From Raineyella antarctica (lineage in GTDB: Bacteria; Actinomycetota; Actinomycetes; Propionibacteriales; Propionibacteriaceae): DNA of 64,000 bases. Below, one piece after another: positions 32,105 to 41,136 of this stretch; the stretch's first letter is position 1; the number at the start of each line of letters is the position of its first letter. The position numbers were made by a program, and so were the translations under genes. The notes beneath the pieces were generated by a model that ran no database searches, was not told the DNA's origin, and saw only the letters and a program-made list of their open reading frames with translations. The stretch spans positions 124,001-188,000 of the forward strand of contig NZ_FMYF01000002.1 of assembly GCF_900092135.1 (NCBI RefSeq), read 5' to 3'.

Positions 32105-34048
32105 TCACGTCAGTGCACCCACCACGAGTCGGGTCAGGAACGCGAACACCCACGCCAGCGTGAACATGTACCCCCACGCGATCAGCGGCCACTTCCACGT
32201 ACCGGTCTCCCGGCGCATCACGGCCATCGTCGCCATGCACTGCAGCGCGAACATGAAGAACACCATCAGCGACGCGATCACCGGCGGGGTGAAGAGCGGC
32301 TCACCGGCGCGCGGCCCGTGTTCGACGGTCATCCGCTCCAGCGCGGTGCCCGGGTTCGCCGGGTCACTGGCGGAGGCGACCTGGCCCATCGTGGACACGA
32401 ACGTCTCGCGGGCGGTGAGCGAGGAGATGATGCCGATGTTGATCCGCCAGTCGAAGCCGAGCGGCTCGAAGACCGGTTCGATCGCCTTGCCGAGGGCGGC
32501 GGCGGCCGAGTGGTTGAGCGTGTACGTCGCGACGGCGGCCTGGTCGGTCCGGTCGATCCCGGCCTCCTGCAGCCGCTGGGCGGAGGGCATCGGCAGGCTG
32601 AGCAGCAGCCACATCACCACTGTCGCGCCGAGGATGACGGTGCTCATCTTGCGCAGGAACGCCGCACACGCGTCCCACACCGCGTGCAGGACCGTGGACA
32701 GCTTCGGCATCCGGTAGGGCGGCATCTCCATGTAGAACGGCAACTGCCCCTGCCGGCGGCCGGTCACCTTGCTGAAGAACCACGCCGTCCCCATCGACGC
32801 GATCGCGCCACCCAGGTAGAGCAGGAACATCACCGCACCCTGCGCACCGAACGGCCCGAGGCGGATCTCGGAGGGTACCAGCAGGCTGATCAACATCACG
32901 TAGACCGGCAGGCGGGCCGAACAGGTCATCAGCGGGGCAGCCATCATGGTGGCCAGCCGGTCCTTGGCGCTCGGGAGCGACCGGGTCGCCATGATGCCGG
33001 GGATCGCGCAGGCCAGTGAGGACAGCAGCGCCACGAACGCCCGCCCCTCCAGGCCGGCCTTCGCCATCACCCGGTCCATCAGGAACGCGGCCCGGGACAT
33101 GTAGCCGGTGCCCTCCAGGATGGAGATCAGCACGAACAGCAGCGCGATCTGCGGCAGGAAGACGACCACCGCGCCGACACCACCGATCAGGCCCTGGCTG
33201 AGGAAGCTGGCCAGCCAGCCGATCGGTACGTACGTCTGCGCCAGGGCGGCCAGCCAGTCGAAGAAGGACTGGACCAGGCCCTGCACGGGCGCTGCGACGG
33301 TGAAGATCACCTGGAAGAAGGCGAACATCGTCACGAAGAAGAGGATCGTGCCCCAGACCGGGTGCAACACCACGTTGTCGATCCGGCGGGTACGGGCGTC
33401 GACCTCGGGCACCCGGTAGCCGGCCGAGTCGAGCACCGAGGTGATCCAGCCGGTCACCTCGTCGGGCGCGGTGGGCGGCGGCACCAGCGGGGTGCCCCAG
33501 TGTGCGGCGTGGTCGAGGTGGGCGCGCAGTTCGTCGGTGGCCCGCGGGTCGCCGGCGGCGATCGCGCGGACCGGCACGCCCAGGGCGCGTTCGAGTGCGG
33601 CAAGGTCCAGGTGCCCGTTGCGGCGGGCGAGTTCGTCGGTGAAGGTCACGATCACCGTCGTCGGCAGGCCGACGGTCAGCACCTGCGCGATCAGTCCCAG
33701 GGAGCGGCGCAGGGTGGTCGCATCGACCGTGGCGATCACGGCGTCCGGGGTCGGGTGGATGCCGTCGTCCGGGTCGAGGATCTCCTCGACGACCTTCTCG
33801 TCCGGGCTGATCGGGTCCAGGCTGTAGGTGCCGGGCAGGTCCTCCACGACCACCTGGCCGGCGGGGGTCTGCACCAGTCCCTCGTACCGCGCGACGGTGA
33901 CGCCGGGGTAGTTGCCGGTACGGGTGTGCAGGCCGCTCAGGGCGTTGAAGAGGGTGGACTTGCCGGAGTTCGGGCTGCCGACCAGGGCGATCCGGGACAC
34001 TCCCTCTGCAGTGACCGAGGCGCCTCCGCCGTGGTGGGCGTGGCTCAT
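32105..34048 (-). CDS. feoB: Ferrous iron transporter FeoB
   Basis: Membrane GTP-dependent Fe(II) transporter of 647 residues. The N-terminal G domain shows GSPNSGKSTLFNAL (G1), RTGNYPGVTV (G2), EDLPGTYSL (G3) and a VTFTDEL segment where NKxD is expected, so G4 is atypical. Gate regions with LSSLACAIPGIMATR and MTCSARLPVYVM contain the conserved Cys. ATG 34048 overlaps the feoA stop by 4 bp. A longer open frame upstream belongs to feoA in another register. Confidence 0.94.
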   Translation of the reverse strand: MSHAHHGGGASVTAEGVSRIALVGSPNSGKSTLFNALSGLHTRTGNYPGVTVARYEGLVQTPAGQVVVEDLPGTYSLDPISPDEKVVEEILDPDDGIHPTPDAVIATVDATTLRRSLGLIAQVLTVGLPTTVIVTFTDELARRNGHLDLAALERALGVPVRAIAAGDPRATDELRAHLDHAAHWGTPLVPPPTAPDEVTGWITSVLDSAGYRVPEVDARTRRIDNVVLHPVWGTILFFVTMFAFFQVIFTVAAPVQGLVQSFFDWLAALAQTYVPIGWLASFLSQGLIGGVGAVVVFLPQIALLFVLISILEGTGYMSRAAFLMDRVMAKAGLEGRAFVALLSSLACAIPGIMATRSLPSAKDRLATMMAAPLMTCSARLPVYVMLISLLVPSEIRLGPFGAQGAVMFLLYLGGAIASMGTAWFFSKVTGRRQGQLPFYMEMPPYRMPKLSTVLHAVWDACAAFLRKMSTVILGATVVMWLLLSLPMPSAQRLQEAGIDRTDQAAVATYTLNHSAAAALGKAIEPVFEPLGFDWRINIGIISSLTARETFVSTMGQVASASDPANPGTALERMTVEHGPRAGEPLFTPPVIASLMVFFMFALQCMATMAVMRRETGTWKWPLIAWGYMFTLAWVFAFLTRLVVGALT

Positions 34049-34371
34049 GCTGCGCTGCTGGGGGCGTACGTGCCCTCGACCACGATCGTACGGGCCTGCG
34101 CGGGACGCAGCGCGATCTCGTAGTCGGCGACGCGGTAGACCGCGGGGCCACCGAACGGGGCCCGGCGGATCTTGCTCACCGTGGCACCGGGGGTGAAGCC
34201 CAGGTCGAACAACCGGCGCGCCGCGGCGGGATCGGACCCGTGGCAGACCCGGCTGACCAGGGCGACCTCGCCCTCCAGGAGCTCGTCCATGCCGCGCGAG
34301 GCAGGCTCGAAGGACGCGTCGGGGGAGTGGTCCACGGTCCGTTCGGACAGCAGCACGGTGATCTGTGACAT
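34045..34371 (-). CDS. feoA: Ferrous iron transport protein FeoA
   Basis: Cytosolic SH3-like partner of FeoB, 108 residues: GEVALVSRV, RRLFDLGFTPGATVSKIRRAPFGGPAVYRVADYEIALR is the typical FeoA core, ending EGTYAPSSAA. The N-terminal 35 residues are an extension compared with minimal FeoA. ATG 34371 is preceded by AGAGG about 9 bp upstream. It is the first gene of feoA-feoB-nifU-like, and a DtxR/IdeR box lies 44-62 bp upstream. Confidence 0.9.
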   Translation of the reverse strand: MSQITVLLSERTVDHSPDASFEPASRGMDELLEGEVALVSRVCHGSDPAAARRLFDLGFTPGATVSKIRRAPFGGPAVYRVADYEIALRPAQARTIVVEGTYAPSSAA

Positions 34372-34414
34372 ACGAGGCACCTCTGGAGTTGCGGGAGTCG
34401 GCGTCCTTGCCGAT

Positions 34415-34433
34415 AGAGGTAAGGCTAACCTCA
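34415..34433. promoter_or_regulatory. DtxR/IdeR iron box upstream of feoAB
   Basis: On the feoA-sense strand the 19-mer is TGAGGTTAGCCTTACCTCT. It agrees at 16 of 19 positions with the DtxR/IdeR consensus TTAGGTTAGSCTAACCTAA. The location before feoA is where iron-replete repression would act. Confidence 0.88.
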
Positions 34434-34540
34434 CCAACGGGGGTGGGGAAAGCCGGACGTGTGTGATGTGGCACACTAATCCGCCCTCGACCCCGCGCGA
34501 AAGGGGCGCGTGCCGTCCTGTTGTGTGGGGCAGATCACCG

Positions 34541-34633
34541 CCCGTGCCGCCCCTGACCCGTGCCGCCCGTGACCCGTGCCGCCCGTGACCCGTGCCGCCC
34601 GTGACCCGTGCCGCCCGTGACCCGTGCCGCCCC
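34541..34633. repeat. 16-bp tandem repeat (5.8 copies)
   Basis: Unit CCCGTGCCGCCCGTGA starting at 34541, 34557, 34573, 34589 and 34605, with a 13-nt partial copy at 34621. Only the first unit differs (CCCCTGA). It lies in the 448-bp gap between feoA and cysA, which holds no gene. Confidence 0.92.
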
Positions 34634-34642
34634 AGACCTGGT

Positions 34643-34702
34643 TGCGGACGCTACCTGCAGTTGCGGACCTTGTACGGTCCGCAACTGGAGCTAACGTCCG
34701 CA
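34643..34702. repeat. Nested palindrome family, copy 1
   Basis: An inner 12-bp stem (CAGTTGCGGACC at 34658-34669 with 34676-34687, loop TTGTAC) inside an outer 8-bp pair (TGCGGACG at 34643-34650 with 34695-34702). The same two-tier layout and sequence occur at 39168-39225. Confidence 0.85.
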
Positions 34703-34704
34703 GG

Positions 34705-34772
34705 GGCGATGCGAGGTGCTCCGCAGGGGCGGACCGAGGTGCTCCGGAGGGCGATGCGAGGTGCTCCGCAGG
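34705..34772. repeat. Three ~23-bp tandem units between feoA and cysA
   Basis: Units at 34705-34727 and 34750-34772 are identical and share GATGCGAGGTGCTCCGCAGG; the middle unit (34728-34750) differs at a few positions. Short GCGTGCCCCGG repeats follow up to the cysA end. No open frame here looks like a protein. Confidence 0.8.
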
Positions 34773-34819
34773 CGTGCCCCGGGCGTGCCCCGGGCGTGCT
34801 CCGCGCGTTTTCCCCCCGC

Positions 34820-35830
34820 TCAGATGCTCCAGTCGTCGAACGTGGCGTGCTCGGTGTCGCGGTCCGCGGTGGCGAGCACCGAGTCGCCGACCGCCAGGTC
34901 CAGCTCGTTGGCGTTCTTGCGGGTCAGCGCCGCGGTGAAGCGGTCGCCGCTGGGCAGGGTGACCAGTTCGACGCGGGTCTCGAAGCCGAGGTGGGTGACC
35001 CGCTCGACCACCGCGCGCTCGGTGATCTTGGCCGCCGACCAGTCGGTCACCACCGGCTCCTCGCCGGGGGCGAGCTTGCGCAGTTCGATGTGCTGGGGGC
35101 GTACGAGGGTGTGGCCCAGCCGGGAGACCGAGCCGAGAAAGCCCATCACGAACGAGTTCGCCGGGTGGTCGTACAGGTCGGTCGGGTTGCCCACCTGCTC
35201 GAGACGGCCGTGGTTGAGCACGGCGATGTGGTCGGCGACGTCGAGCGCCTCCTCCTGGTCGTGGGTGACCAGGATGGTGGTGACGTGCACCTCGTCGTGC
35301 AGGTGGCGTAGCCAGTCGCGCAGTTCGGCCCGGACCTTCGCGTCGAGGGCGCCGAACGGCTCGTCCAGCAGCATCACCTCCGGCTGGATCGCCAGCGCGC
35401 GGGCCAGCGCCATCCGCTGCCGCTGGCCGCCGGACAACTGGGCCGGGTAGCGGTCCTGCAGTCCGCCGAGGCCGACCAGTTCGAGCAGTTCGTCGACCCG
35501 GGAGTGGATCGTCGGCTTGGCGACCTTGCGGATCGAGAGCCCGAAGCCGACGTTGTCGCGTACGGTCATGTGCCGGAAGGCGGCGTAGTGCTGGAACACG
35601 AAGCCGATCCCGCGCCGCTGCGGCGGCACGTCGGTGACGTCCACGCCGCCGATCTCGATCCGGCCGGAGTCGAGGGTCTCCAGCCCGGCGATCGCCCGCA
35701 GCAGGGTCGACTTGCCCGATCCGGACGGCCCGAGCAGGGCGGTCAGTGAGCCGCTGGGCACGTCCAGGCTGACCCCGTCGAGGGCGCGGAAGTCGCCCCA
35801 GTCCTTGGTGGCGTCGGTGACGGTGATCAT
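34820..35830 (-). CDS. cysA: Sulfate ABC transporter ATP-binding protein
   Basis: ATPase of 336 residues. Walker [15 protein letters not shown], signature [15 protein letters not shown], Walker [13 protein letters not shown] and switch His VTHDQEEAL are intact. A C-terminal TOBE-like domain is present (the segments [17 protein letters not shown] and [13 protein letters not shown]). It is last in the operon binding protein, CysT, CysW, CysA, and its start overlaps the cysW stop by 4 bp. Confidence 0.92.
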   Translation of the reverse strand: MITVTDATKDWGDFRALDGVSLDVPSGSLTALLGPSGSGKSTLLRAIAGLETLDSGRIEIGGVDVTDVPPQRRGIGFVFQHYAAFRHMTVRDNVGFGLSIRKVAKPTIHSRVDELLELVGLGGLQDRYPAQLSGGQRQRMALARALAIQPEVMLLDEPFGALDAKVRAELRDWLRHLHDEVHVTTILVTHDQEEALDVADHIAVLNHGRLEQVGNPTDLYDHPANSFVMGFLGSVSRLGHTLVRPQHIELRKLAPGEEPVVTDWSAAKITERAVVERVTHLGFETRVELVTLPSGDRFTAALTRKNANELDLAVGDSVLATADRDTEHATFDDWSI

Positions 35831-36633
35831 CGTTGCTTCTTCCAGTGGTCCAGGAGGGTGGTGACGAGGAGGGTGACCAGGGCCAGGCCCATCAGCACGG
35901 TGGAGGCGGCGTACGCCCCGTACACGTTGTGGTCGTCGACGAAGCGGCCGTGCACCAGCAGGGTGAGGGTCTGCGAGACGCCGGGAAGGTTGGAGGAGAC
36001 CAGCAGCACGGCGCCGTACTCGCCCAGGGCCCGGGAGATGGTCAGCACGACGCCGTACGTCAGGCCCCAGCGGATCGCCGGCAGGGTGATCCGGCTGAAG
36101 ACCTGGAACCGGCTGGCGCCGAGGGTGGCGGCGGCCTGCTCCTGGTCGGTGCCGAGCTCGCGCAGCACCGGTTCGACCTCGCGGACCACGAACGGCATGG
36201 TCACGAACGAGGTCGCCAGCACCATCGCCGGCAGCGCGTAGACGACCCGGATGCCGTGCTGGGGCAGCCAGCCGAACCAGCCGTTGGTGCCCCACAGCGC
36301 GATCATCGCCACGCCGACGACGACCGGGGAGACCGCGAACGGCAGGTCGACCAGGGTCTGCAGCACCGCGCGGCCGGGGAACCGCCCGCGGGCGAGGGCC
36401 AGCGCGGTGATCACGCCGAAGACGACGTTCAGCGGCACCACGATGGCGATGATCAGCAGGGTCAGGTTCAGCGCCGAGATCGCGGCCGGGGTGGTGACCC
36501 ACTGCCACCAGGTGCGCAGGCCCGGCGCGAGGGCGCGGACCAGGATCATCGTCACCGGCACCGCGACCAGCAGGCCGAGGTAGACGGTGGCCAGCGCGCG
36601 CAGGCTGAGCCGGAGCGTACGGGACTGCCTCAT
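35827..36633 (-). CDS. cysW: Sulfate ABC transporter permease CysW
   Basis: Inner-membrane permease of 268 residues with about six helices. The coupling loop [29 protein letters not shown] is the EAA motif that docks on the ATPase. [19 protein letters not shown] is characteristic of sulfate permeases of the CysW branch. ATGA overlaps join it to cysT upstream and cysA downstream. Confidence 0.92.
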   Translation of the reverse strand: MRQSRTLRLSLRALATVYLGLLVAVPVTMILVRALAPGLRTWWQWVTTPAAISALNLTLLIIAIVVPLNVVFGVITALALARGRFPGRAVLQTLVDLPFAVSPVVVGVAMIALWGTNGWFGWLPQHGIRVVYALPAMVLATSFVTMPFVVREVEPVLRELGTDQEQAAATLGASRFQVFSRITLPAIRWGLTYGVVLTISRALGEYGAVLLVSSNLPGVSQTLTLLVHGRFVDDHNVYGAYAASTVLMGLALVTLLVTTLLDHWKKQR

Positions 36634-37499
36634 GCCGCCTCCTCCCGCTGCTGCATCCGACTCGAGGTGACCCGCAGGGTGGTCAGCACGAGGAAGGAGA
36701 TCGCCAGCAGGACGACCGAGACCGCGGCCGCGCCGGCCTGGTCACCGGCCTCGATCAGTTGCTGGATGTACTGCGAGGCGACCTGCGTACGACCGGGCAG
36801 GTTGCCGCCGATCAGAACCACCGAGCCGAACTCGCCGATCGCCCGGGCGAACGACAGCCCGGTGCCCGACGCCACGGCCGGCATCAGCACCGGCCAGACG
36901 ATCCGGCGGAAGATGGTCCAGCCGTGGGCGCCGAGCGAGGCGGCAGCCTGCTCGGCCTCGGTGTCCAGTTCGCGCAGCACCGGCTGGACCGCGCGGACCA
37001 CGAACGGCAGGGTGACGAACGCCAGCGCCAGCATCACGCCGGCCCGCAGCCCGGCCAGGTGCACGCCGATCGGGCTGTCCGGCCCGTAGAGGGAGAGCAG
37101 CACGATGCTGGCCACGATGGTCGGCAGCGCGAAGGGGATGTCGATCAGCGCGTCCAGGACCTGCTTGCCGCGGAAGTCGTCGCGGACCAGCACCCAGGCG
37201 ATGACCGTGCCCATCACGGCGTTGACCAGGCTGACCGCGGCGGCCAGTGCGACGGTCAGGCCGAGGGTGGTCAGGGCGCTGGGCCGGGTGACGGCCGCCA
37301 GGAAGCCCTGCGGTCCACCGCTGAGGCTCAGCGCGAGCAGCGCGGCGATCGGCAGCGCGACCAGGACGCTCACCCACAGCACCACCACGCCGAGCGTGGC
37401 GGGGTCGATCCCGCCCAGGCGGAAGTGCCGGGCAGCGGGGCGGCGGGAGGTGGGACGGCCGGCCGGGGCGCGCGGGGTCGTACGAGTCGGTAGGGCCAC
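36630..37499 (-). CDS. cysT: Sulfate ABC transporter permease CysT
   Basis: Permease of 289 residues with an N-terminal basic, Pro-rich stretch, then about six helices. EAA loop: [21 protein letters not shown]; the region [21 protein letters not shown] matches CysT/CysU. It pairs with CysW to form the sulfate or thiosulfate channel. It starts 3 bp after the binding-protein stop. Confidence 0.92.
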   Translation of the reverse strand: MALPTRTTPRAPAGRPTSRRPAARHFRLGGIDPATLGVVVLWVSVLVALPIAALLALSLSGGPQGFLAAVTRPSALTTLGLTVALAAAVSLVNAVMGTVIAWVLVRDDFRGKQVLDALIDIPFALPTIVASIVLLSLYGPDSPIGVHLAGLRAGVMLALAFVTLPFVVRAVQPVLRELDTEAEQAAASLGAHGWTIFRRIVWPVLMPAVASGTGLSFARAIGEFGSVVLIGGNLPGRTQVASQYIQQLIEAGDQAGAAAVSVVLLAISFLVLTTLRVTSSRMQQREEAA

Positions 37500-37502
37500 G
37501 GG

Positions 37503-38558
37503 TCACCTGGTCGCTTCGCTGTAGATCGTGGTGATCGCCCCGGTGTCCTTGGCGAAGAGGTCGTGCGTCACCGTCGGCCAGCCGCCGAGGTCGGCGACGG
37601 TCCACAGCCGCGTCGGCGCAGGGAAGTCCGCGGCGTGCTCCGCGGCCACCGCGGGGTCGACCGGACGGAAGCCCGCCGAGGCGAGGGTCTCCTGGGCCGG
37701 CGCGGTGTTCAGCCAGTCGACGAAGCGCTGGGCCTCGGTCCGGTGCGGGCCGGCCTGGACCGCCGCCACCGGGTTCTCGATCCGGATCGTCTCGGAGGGC
37801 ACCACGTGCTCGAACGCGTCGCCGCGGCGCTGCGCGACGATCGCCTCGTTCTCGTAGCTGAGCAGCACGTCGCCGTGGCCCTGCCGGAACGTCTCGGTCG
37901 CCTCGGAGGCCGAGGACGGCCGGGTGCTGACGTGGTCGTGGACGAGGGTGTGCAGGTAGTCCAGGCCGGCCCGCGGGTCCTTGCCGCCGTGGCTCATCGC
38001 CGCGTACGGGGCGAGCAGGTTCCACTGCGCCGACCCGGAGCTGAGCGGGTTCGGGGTGACCACGTCGATCCCGGGGCGGAGCAGGTCGGACCAGTCGTGG
38101 ATGCCCTTCGGGTTGCCGGGGCGGACCACCAGTACCACGACCGAGGTCAGCGGCGTGCCGGCGGTCGGCCCGGCGTTCCAGTCCTTCGCGACCAGCCCGG
38201 CGTCGACCAGCCGCGTCACGTCCGGGGTGAGGGAGAAGCTGACGATGTCGGCGGGGGCGCCGGCGGCGACCTTGCGGGACTGGTCGGCCGAGGCGCCGTA
38301 CGAGGTGAGCAGTGTCACCTGCGAGCCCTCCGGGGTCGCCGCGTACGCCTGGGTCAGCGCGTCGTACGCCGGCTTGGCCACCGAGTACGCGTACAGGTTG
38401 AGCACCGGGCCACTGACCGGGGTGGCCGCCGCACCGGGGACGTCACTCGGGCCGCCGGCGCAGGCCGAGAGCAGCAGCACCAGCGCGACCAGGACGCCGA
38501 CGAGCGGGCGGCGGCCGGCACGGGCCGGGGCCCGGCCGGGGTGCTGCCTGCGGTGCAT
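37503..38558 (-). CDS. Sulfate-binding lipoprotein
   Basis: Extracellular binding protein of 351 residues. A basic N-terminus and hydrophobic stretch end in the lipobox LLLSACAGG, so Cys is lipidated. LYAYSVAKPAYDALTQAYAA and DWSDLLRPGIDVVTPNPLSSG are typical of sulfate-binding proteins. ATG 38558 is preferred over 38570 because GAGGA lies 5 bp before it, whereas at 38570 AGGA touches the start codon. It is first in the sulfate operon. Confidence 0.9.
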   Translation of the reverse strand: MHRRQHPGRAPARAGRRPLVGVLVALVLLLSACAGGPSDVPGAAATPVSGPVLNLYAYSVAKPAYDALTQAYAATPEGSQVTLLTSYGASADQSRKVAAGAPADIVSFSLTPDVTRLVDAGLVAKDWNAGPTAGTPLTSVVVLVVRPGNPKGIHDWSDLLRPGIDVVTPNPLSSGSAQWNLLAPYAAMSHGGKDPRAGLDYLHTLVHDHVSTRPSSASEATETFRQGHGDVLLSYENEAIVAQRRGDAFEHVVPSETIRIENPVAAVQAGPHRTEAQRFVDWLNTAPAQETLASAGFRPVDPAVAAEHAADFPAPTRLWTVADLGGWPTVTHDLFAKDTGAITTIYSEATR

Positions 38559-38637
38559 GGGGGTCCTCATTCCTGTCGCGTCCTGGCCCCCGGGGCTCAA
38601 CTATAAGGAAAGCTGAACCCATCGAAAACCACTCGTG

Positions 38638-38668
38638 ATTATAGGAATGCGGGACGGTGCCCGACCAA
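38638..38668 (-). promoter_or_regulatory. Promoter of the sulfate transport operon
   Basis: On the minus strand a perfect -10 TATAAT (38643-38638) follows a -35-like TTGGTC (38668-38663) with a 19-bp spacer. TTTCCTTATAG occurs again about 20 bp downstream and resembles the TTCCTATAAT stretch, so it may be a regulator site. Confidence 0.55.
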
Positions 38669-38693
38669 ATCGAGGAGCCGGAGGCCGGGACGC

Positions 38694-39119
38694 TCAGTCC
38701 CGGTGCTCCCGGTAGCTGATCCCGTCCGCGTCGCGCAGTTCGTCGCGCAGGTCGTCGTTGAGCTGCTGATCCTCGGTGAAGACCCGCTGCATCCCGCACT
38801 CCTCGGCGGTCTCGATCGCGTTGGGCGAGCCGAGGTGCGGGTCGGCGCCGGAGTCGAGCAGCAGCCGGGCGACCATCTCCTCGCCGCGGTAGATCGCCGC
38901 GGACAGGGGCGTACGGCCGTGCTCGTCGACCGTGTTGACCTTGGCCCCGCGCTTGATCAGCACCGAGACCAGGTGGACGTTGCCGTACGAGGCGGCCAGC
39001 GCCAGCAGGGTGCTGCCCTGCTCGGTGGCCGACTCCAAGTCGGCGCCCGCCTCGAGGAGGGCGACCACGGCCCGGACCTCGCCCTCGCGGGCCAGGTCGA
39101 AGATGTCATCGGAGGCCAT
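38694..39119 (-). CDS. Ankyrin-repeat protein
   Basis: Protein of 141 residues with three ankyrin-type helices: DLAREGEVRAVVALLEAGADL, then GSTLLALAASYGNVHLVSVLI, and GRTPLSAAIYRGEEMVARLL with ADPHLGSPNAIETAEECGM. A charged C-terminal tail follows. It is a small cytosolic binding protein with an unknown partner. ATG 39119 starts the repeat region; the frame extends upstream through the palindromic repeat but is not considered coding. Confidence 0.85.
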   Translation of the reverse strand: MASDDIFDLAREGEVRAVVALLEAGADLESATEQGSTLLALAASYGNVHLVSVLIKRGAKVNTVDEHGRTPLSAAIYRGEEMVARLLLDSGADPHLGSPNAIETAEECGMQRVFTEDQQLNDDLRDELRDADGISYREHRD

Positions 39120-39167
39120 GGGAGAAGCGTAGTCCGGCCCGCTGAGGGCTGGCTTCGGGATCCAGTC

Positions 39168-39225
39168 GCGGACGTTGACCTCAGCTGCGGACCTTATAAG
39201 GTCCGCAGCTGAGCGCAACGTCCGC
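39168..39225. repeat. Nested palindrome family, copy 2
   Basis: The inner part (39180-39213) is a perfect 34-bp palindrome centred on CCTTATAAGG. The outer arms GCGGACGTT (39168-39176) and AACGTCCGC (39217-39225) also pair. Relative to copy 1 the core GCGGACCTT-TA-GGTCCGC is conserved, and differences in the arms are compensated. Confidence 0.88.
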
Positions 39226-39262
39226 GGCCAGTCTTGCGCGGCTGCGCAACGTCCGCGGCCAG
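39214..39262. repeat. 18-bp direct repeat next to nested palindrome copy 2
   Basis: CGCAACGTCCGCGGCCAG occurs at 39214-39231 and again at 39245-39262. It includes the right outer arm of the nested palindrome, so that arm has been duplicated. Confidence 0.85.
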
Positions 39263-39291
39263 GCTTCGGAGCCCAACGTCCTCGCCGAGGG

Positions 39292-39957
39292 CTACGACCC
39301 GTCGTGACCGGCCAGCAGCCGGGTGAACGGGGTGATCGAGGTCGGGTCGGGCAGGCTCGAACCGTTGGTGCGCCGCGGCCCGGCCGGCACGAAGCCCTCC
39401 ACGCCGGTGGCGGTGGAGACCATCAGTCCGGCAAGCTCCTGGGCGGCGCGTACGATCCGGCGGTTGAGCTGATCCCCGCCCGCCCCGCCGCCGAACTCCT
39501 CGGTGGCGGCGAAGACGCCGGTCGGGACCACGATGGTGCGGTAGTAGGTGAACAGCGGCCGCATCGCGTGGTCCAGCACCAGCGAGTGCCGGGGCGTGCC
39601 CGCGGTCGCGCCGATCAGCACCGGCATGCCGGACAGGTCGTCGGGGCTGAAGGTGTCCCAGAACATCTTGAACATCCCGGCGTAGCTGCCGGCGAACACC
39701 GGCGTGACCGCGATGACCCCGTCCGCGGCGCGGACGATGTCCTGGGCCCGGGTGACCTCCGGGACCGGCAGGCCGGCCGCGGTGGTCATCGTGGCCAGCG
39801 CCGCGGCGAGTTCGCGCACCTCGATCACGTCGACGCGTACGTCCTCACCGCGCGCGCCGACCTGGCTCTGCACGGCCGCGACCAGGCGGTCGGCGAGCAG
39901 GCGGGTCGACGAGGGGGTGCCGACACCGGCGGTGACGACGGCGAGCTTGCGGGTCAT
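39292..39957 (-). CDS. NADPH-dependent FMN reductase
   Basis: Flavodoxin-fold reductase of 221 residues: KLAVVTAGVGTPSSTRLLADRL, ADGVIAVTPVFAGSYAGMFKMFWD and GMPVLIGATAGTPRHSLVLD are typical of the CE1759-like group. Such enzymes supply reduced FMN to a monooxygenase. Its start overlaps the stop of the LLM monooxygenase gene by 4 bp, so the two form a two-component system. Confidence 0.85.
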   Translation of the reverse strand: MTRKLAVVTAGVGTPSSTRLLADRLVAAVQSQVGARGEDVRVDVIEVRELAAALATMTTAAGLPVPEVTRAQDIVRAADGVIAVTPVFAGSYAGMFKMFWDTFSPDDLSGMPVLIGATAGTPRHSLVLDHAMRPLFTYYRTIVVPTGVFAATEEFGGGAGGDQLNRRIVRAAQELAGLMVSTATGVEGFVPAGPRRTNGSSLPDPTSITPFTRLLAGHDGS

Positions 39958-41108
39958 GCGGACTCCTTGGCGGTCTCGGTCTCGTTGCGGTCCTCGGGCA
40001 GGGTGGCGGACTGGACCAGGTGGTGCTTGCCCTCCGGCCCGGCAGCGACCAGCGAGGCGTGGGTGGGCGGGTCGGACGGCACGTGGGCCGGGCGACGGGC
40101 GTCGAACTCGGCGCGCAGCACCGGCACGACCTCGGTGGCCAGCAGGTCCATCTGCTCGAGAACGGTCTTCAGCGGCAGGCCGGCGTGGTCCATCAGGAAC
40201 AGCTGGCGCTGGTAGTCACCGGCCACGTCGGCGTACGTCAGGTACTTCTCGATCACCTGCTCCGGCGAGCCGACGGTCAGCGGGGTCATCGACGTGAACT
40301 CCTCCAGCGAGGGGCCGTGGCCGTAGACCGGGGCGTTGTCGAAGTAGGGACGGAACTCCTTGACGGCGTCCTGCGAGTTCTTCCGCATGAACACCTGCCC
40401 GCCCAGCCCGACGATCGCCTGGTCGGCGCTGCCGTGGCCGTAGTGCTCGAAGCGCTGGCGGTAGAAGTCGACCATCTGGCCGACGTGGGCGGCGTCCCAG
40501 AAGATGTTGTTGTGGAAGAAGCCGTCACCGTAGAAGGCGGCCTGCTCGGCGATCTCGGGGGAGCGGATCGAGCCGTGCCACACGAACGGCGGGGTGTCGT
40601 CCAGCGGGGCCGGGGTCGAGGTGTAGCCGCGCAGCGGCGTACGGAACTCGCCCTTCCAGTCCACCACCGGCTCGCGCCACAGCTTGCGCAGCAGGTGGTA
40701 GTTCTCGATCGCCAGTTCGATGCCCTTGCGGATGTCCTTGCCGAACCACGGGTAGACCGGGCCGGTGTTGCCGCGGCCCATCATCAGGTCGACCCGGCCC
40801 TCGGCCAGGTGCTGCAGCATCGCGTAGTCCTCGGCGATCTTCACCGGGTCGTTGGTGGTGATCAGCGTGGTCGCGGTCGACAGGATGATGTTCTTCGTAC
40901 GACCGGCGATGTAGCCCAGCATCGTGGTGGGGCTGGAGGGCACGAAGGGCGGGTTGTGGTGCTCGCCGGTGGCGAACACGTCCAGGCCCAGCTGCTCGGC
41001 GTGTTCGGCGATGGTCATCATCGCCCGGATCCGCTCACCCTCGGTGGGCGTACGGCCGGTGGTCGGGTCGGTGGTGACGTCACCGATGCTGAATACGCCG
41101 AACTGCAT
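39954..41108 (-). CDS. LLM-class flavin-dependent monooxygenase (CE1758-like)
   Basis: Luciferase-like monooxygenase of 384 residues with a TIM-barrel layout: MQFGVFSIGDVTTDPTTG, LDVFATGEHHNPPF, ILSTATTLITTNDPVKIAED and EGRVDLMMGRGNTGPVYPWFG. It probably uses reduced FMN from its co-transcribed reductase. Family members act on sulfonates, sulfur-containing or other small molecules; the nearby sulfate transporter makes a sulfur source plausible but unproven. A palindrome covers the putative transcription start. Confidence 0.85.
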   Translation of the reverse strand: MQFGVFSIGDVTTDPTTGRTPTEGERIRAMMTIAEHAEQLGLDVFATGEHHNPPFVPSSPTTMLGYIAGRTKNIILSTATTLITTNDPVKIAEDYAMLQHLAEGRVDLMMGRGNTGPVYPWFGKDIRKGIELAIENYHLLRKLWREPVVDWKGEFRTPLRGYTSTPAPLDDTPPFVWHGSIRSPEIAEQAAFYGDGFFHNNIFWDAAHVGQMVDFYRQRFEHYGHGSADQAIVGLGGQVFMRKNSQDAVKEFRPYFDNAPVYGHGPSLEEFTSMTPLTVGSPEQVIEKYLTYADVAGDYQRQLFLMDHAGLPLKTVLEQMDLLATEVVPVLRAEFDARRPAHVPSDPPTHASLVAAGPEGKHHLVQSATLPEDRNETETAKESA

Positions 41109-41136
41109 GGCAGGATCCCTTCACGTGGTCCTTGGA

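Noticed and set aside
32105-34474. 789-codon version of feoB
   Set aside because: The 5' part overlaps feoA in another frame; ATG 34048 gives the normal G-domain start and 4-bp coupling.
34541-34633. Tandem repeat as a CRISPR array
   Set aside because: Units are contiguous 16-mers with no spacers and no cas genes nearby.
37503-38558. Molybdate rather than sulfate transporter, given the moeA operon nearby
   Set aside because: There are two distinct CysT/CysW-type permeases and a sulfate-type binding protein; molybdate systems normally have one permease (ModB).
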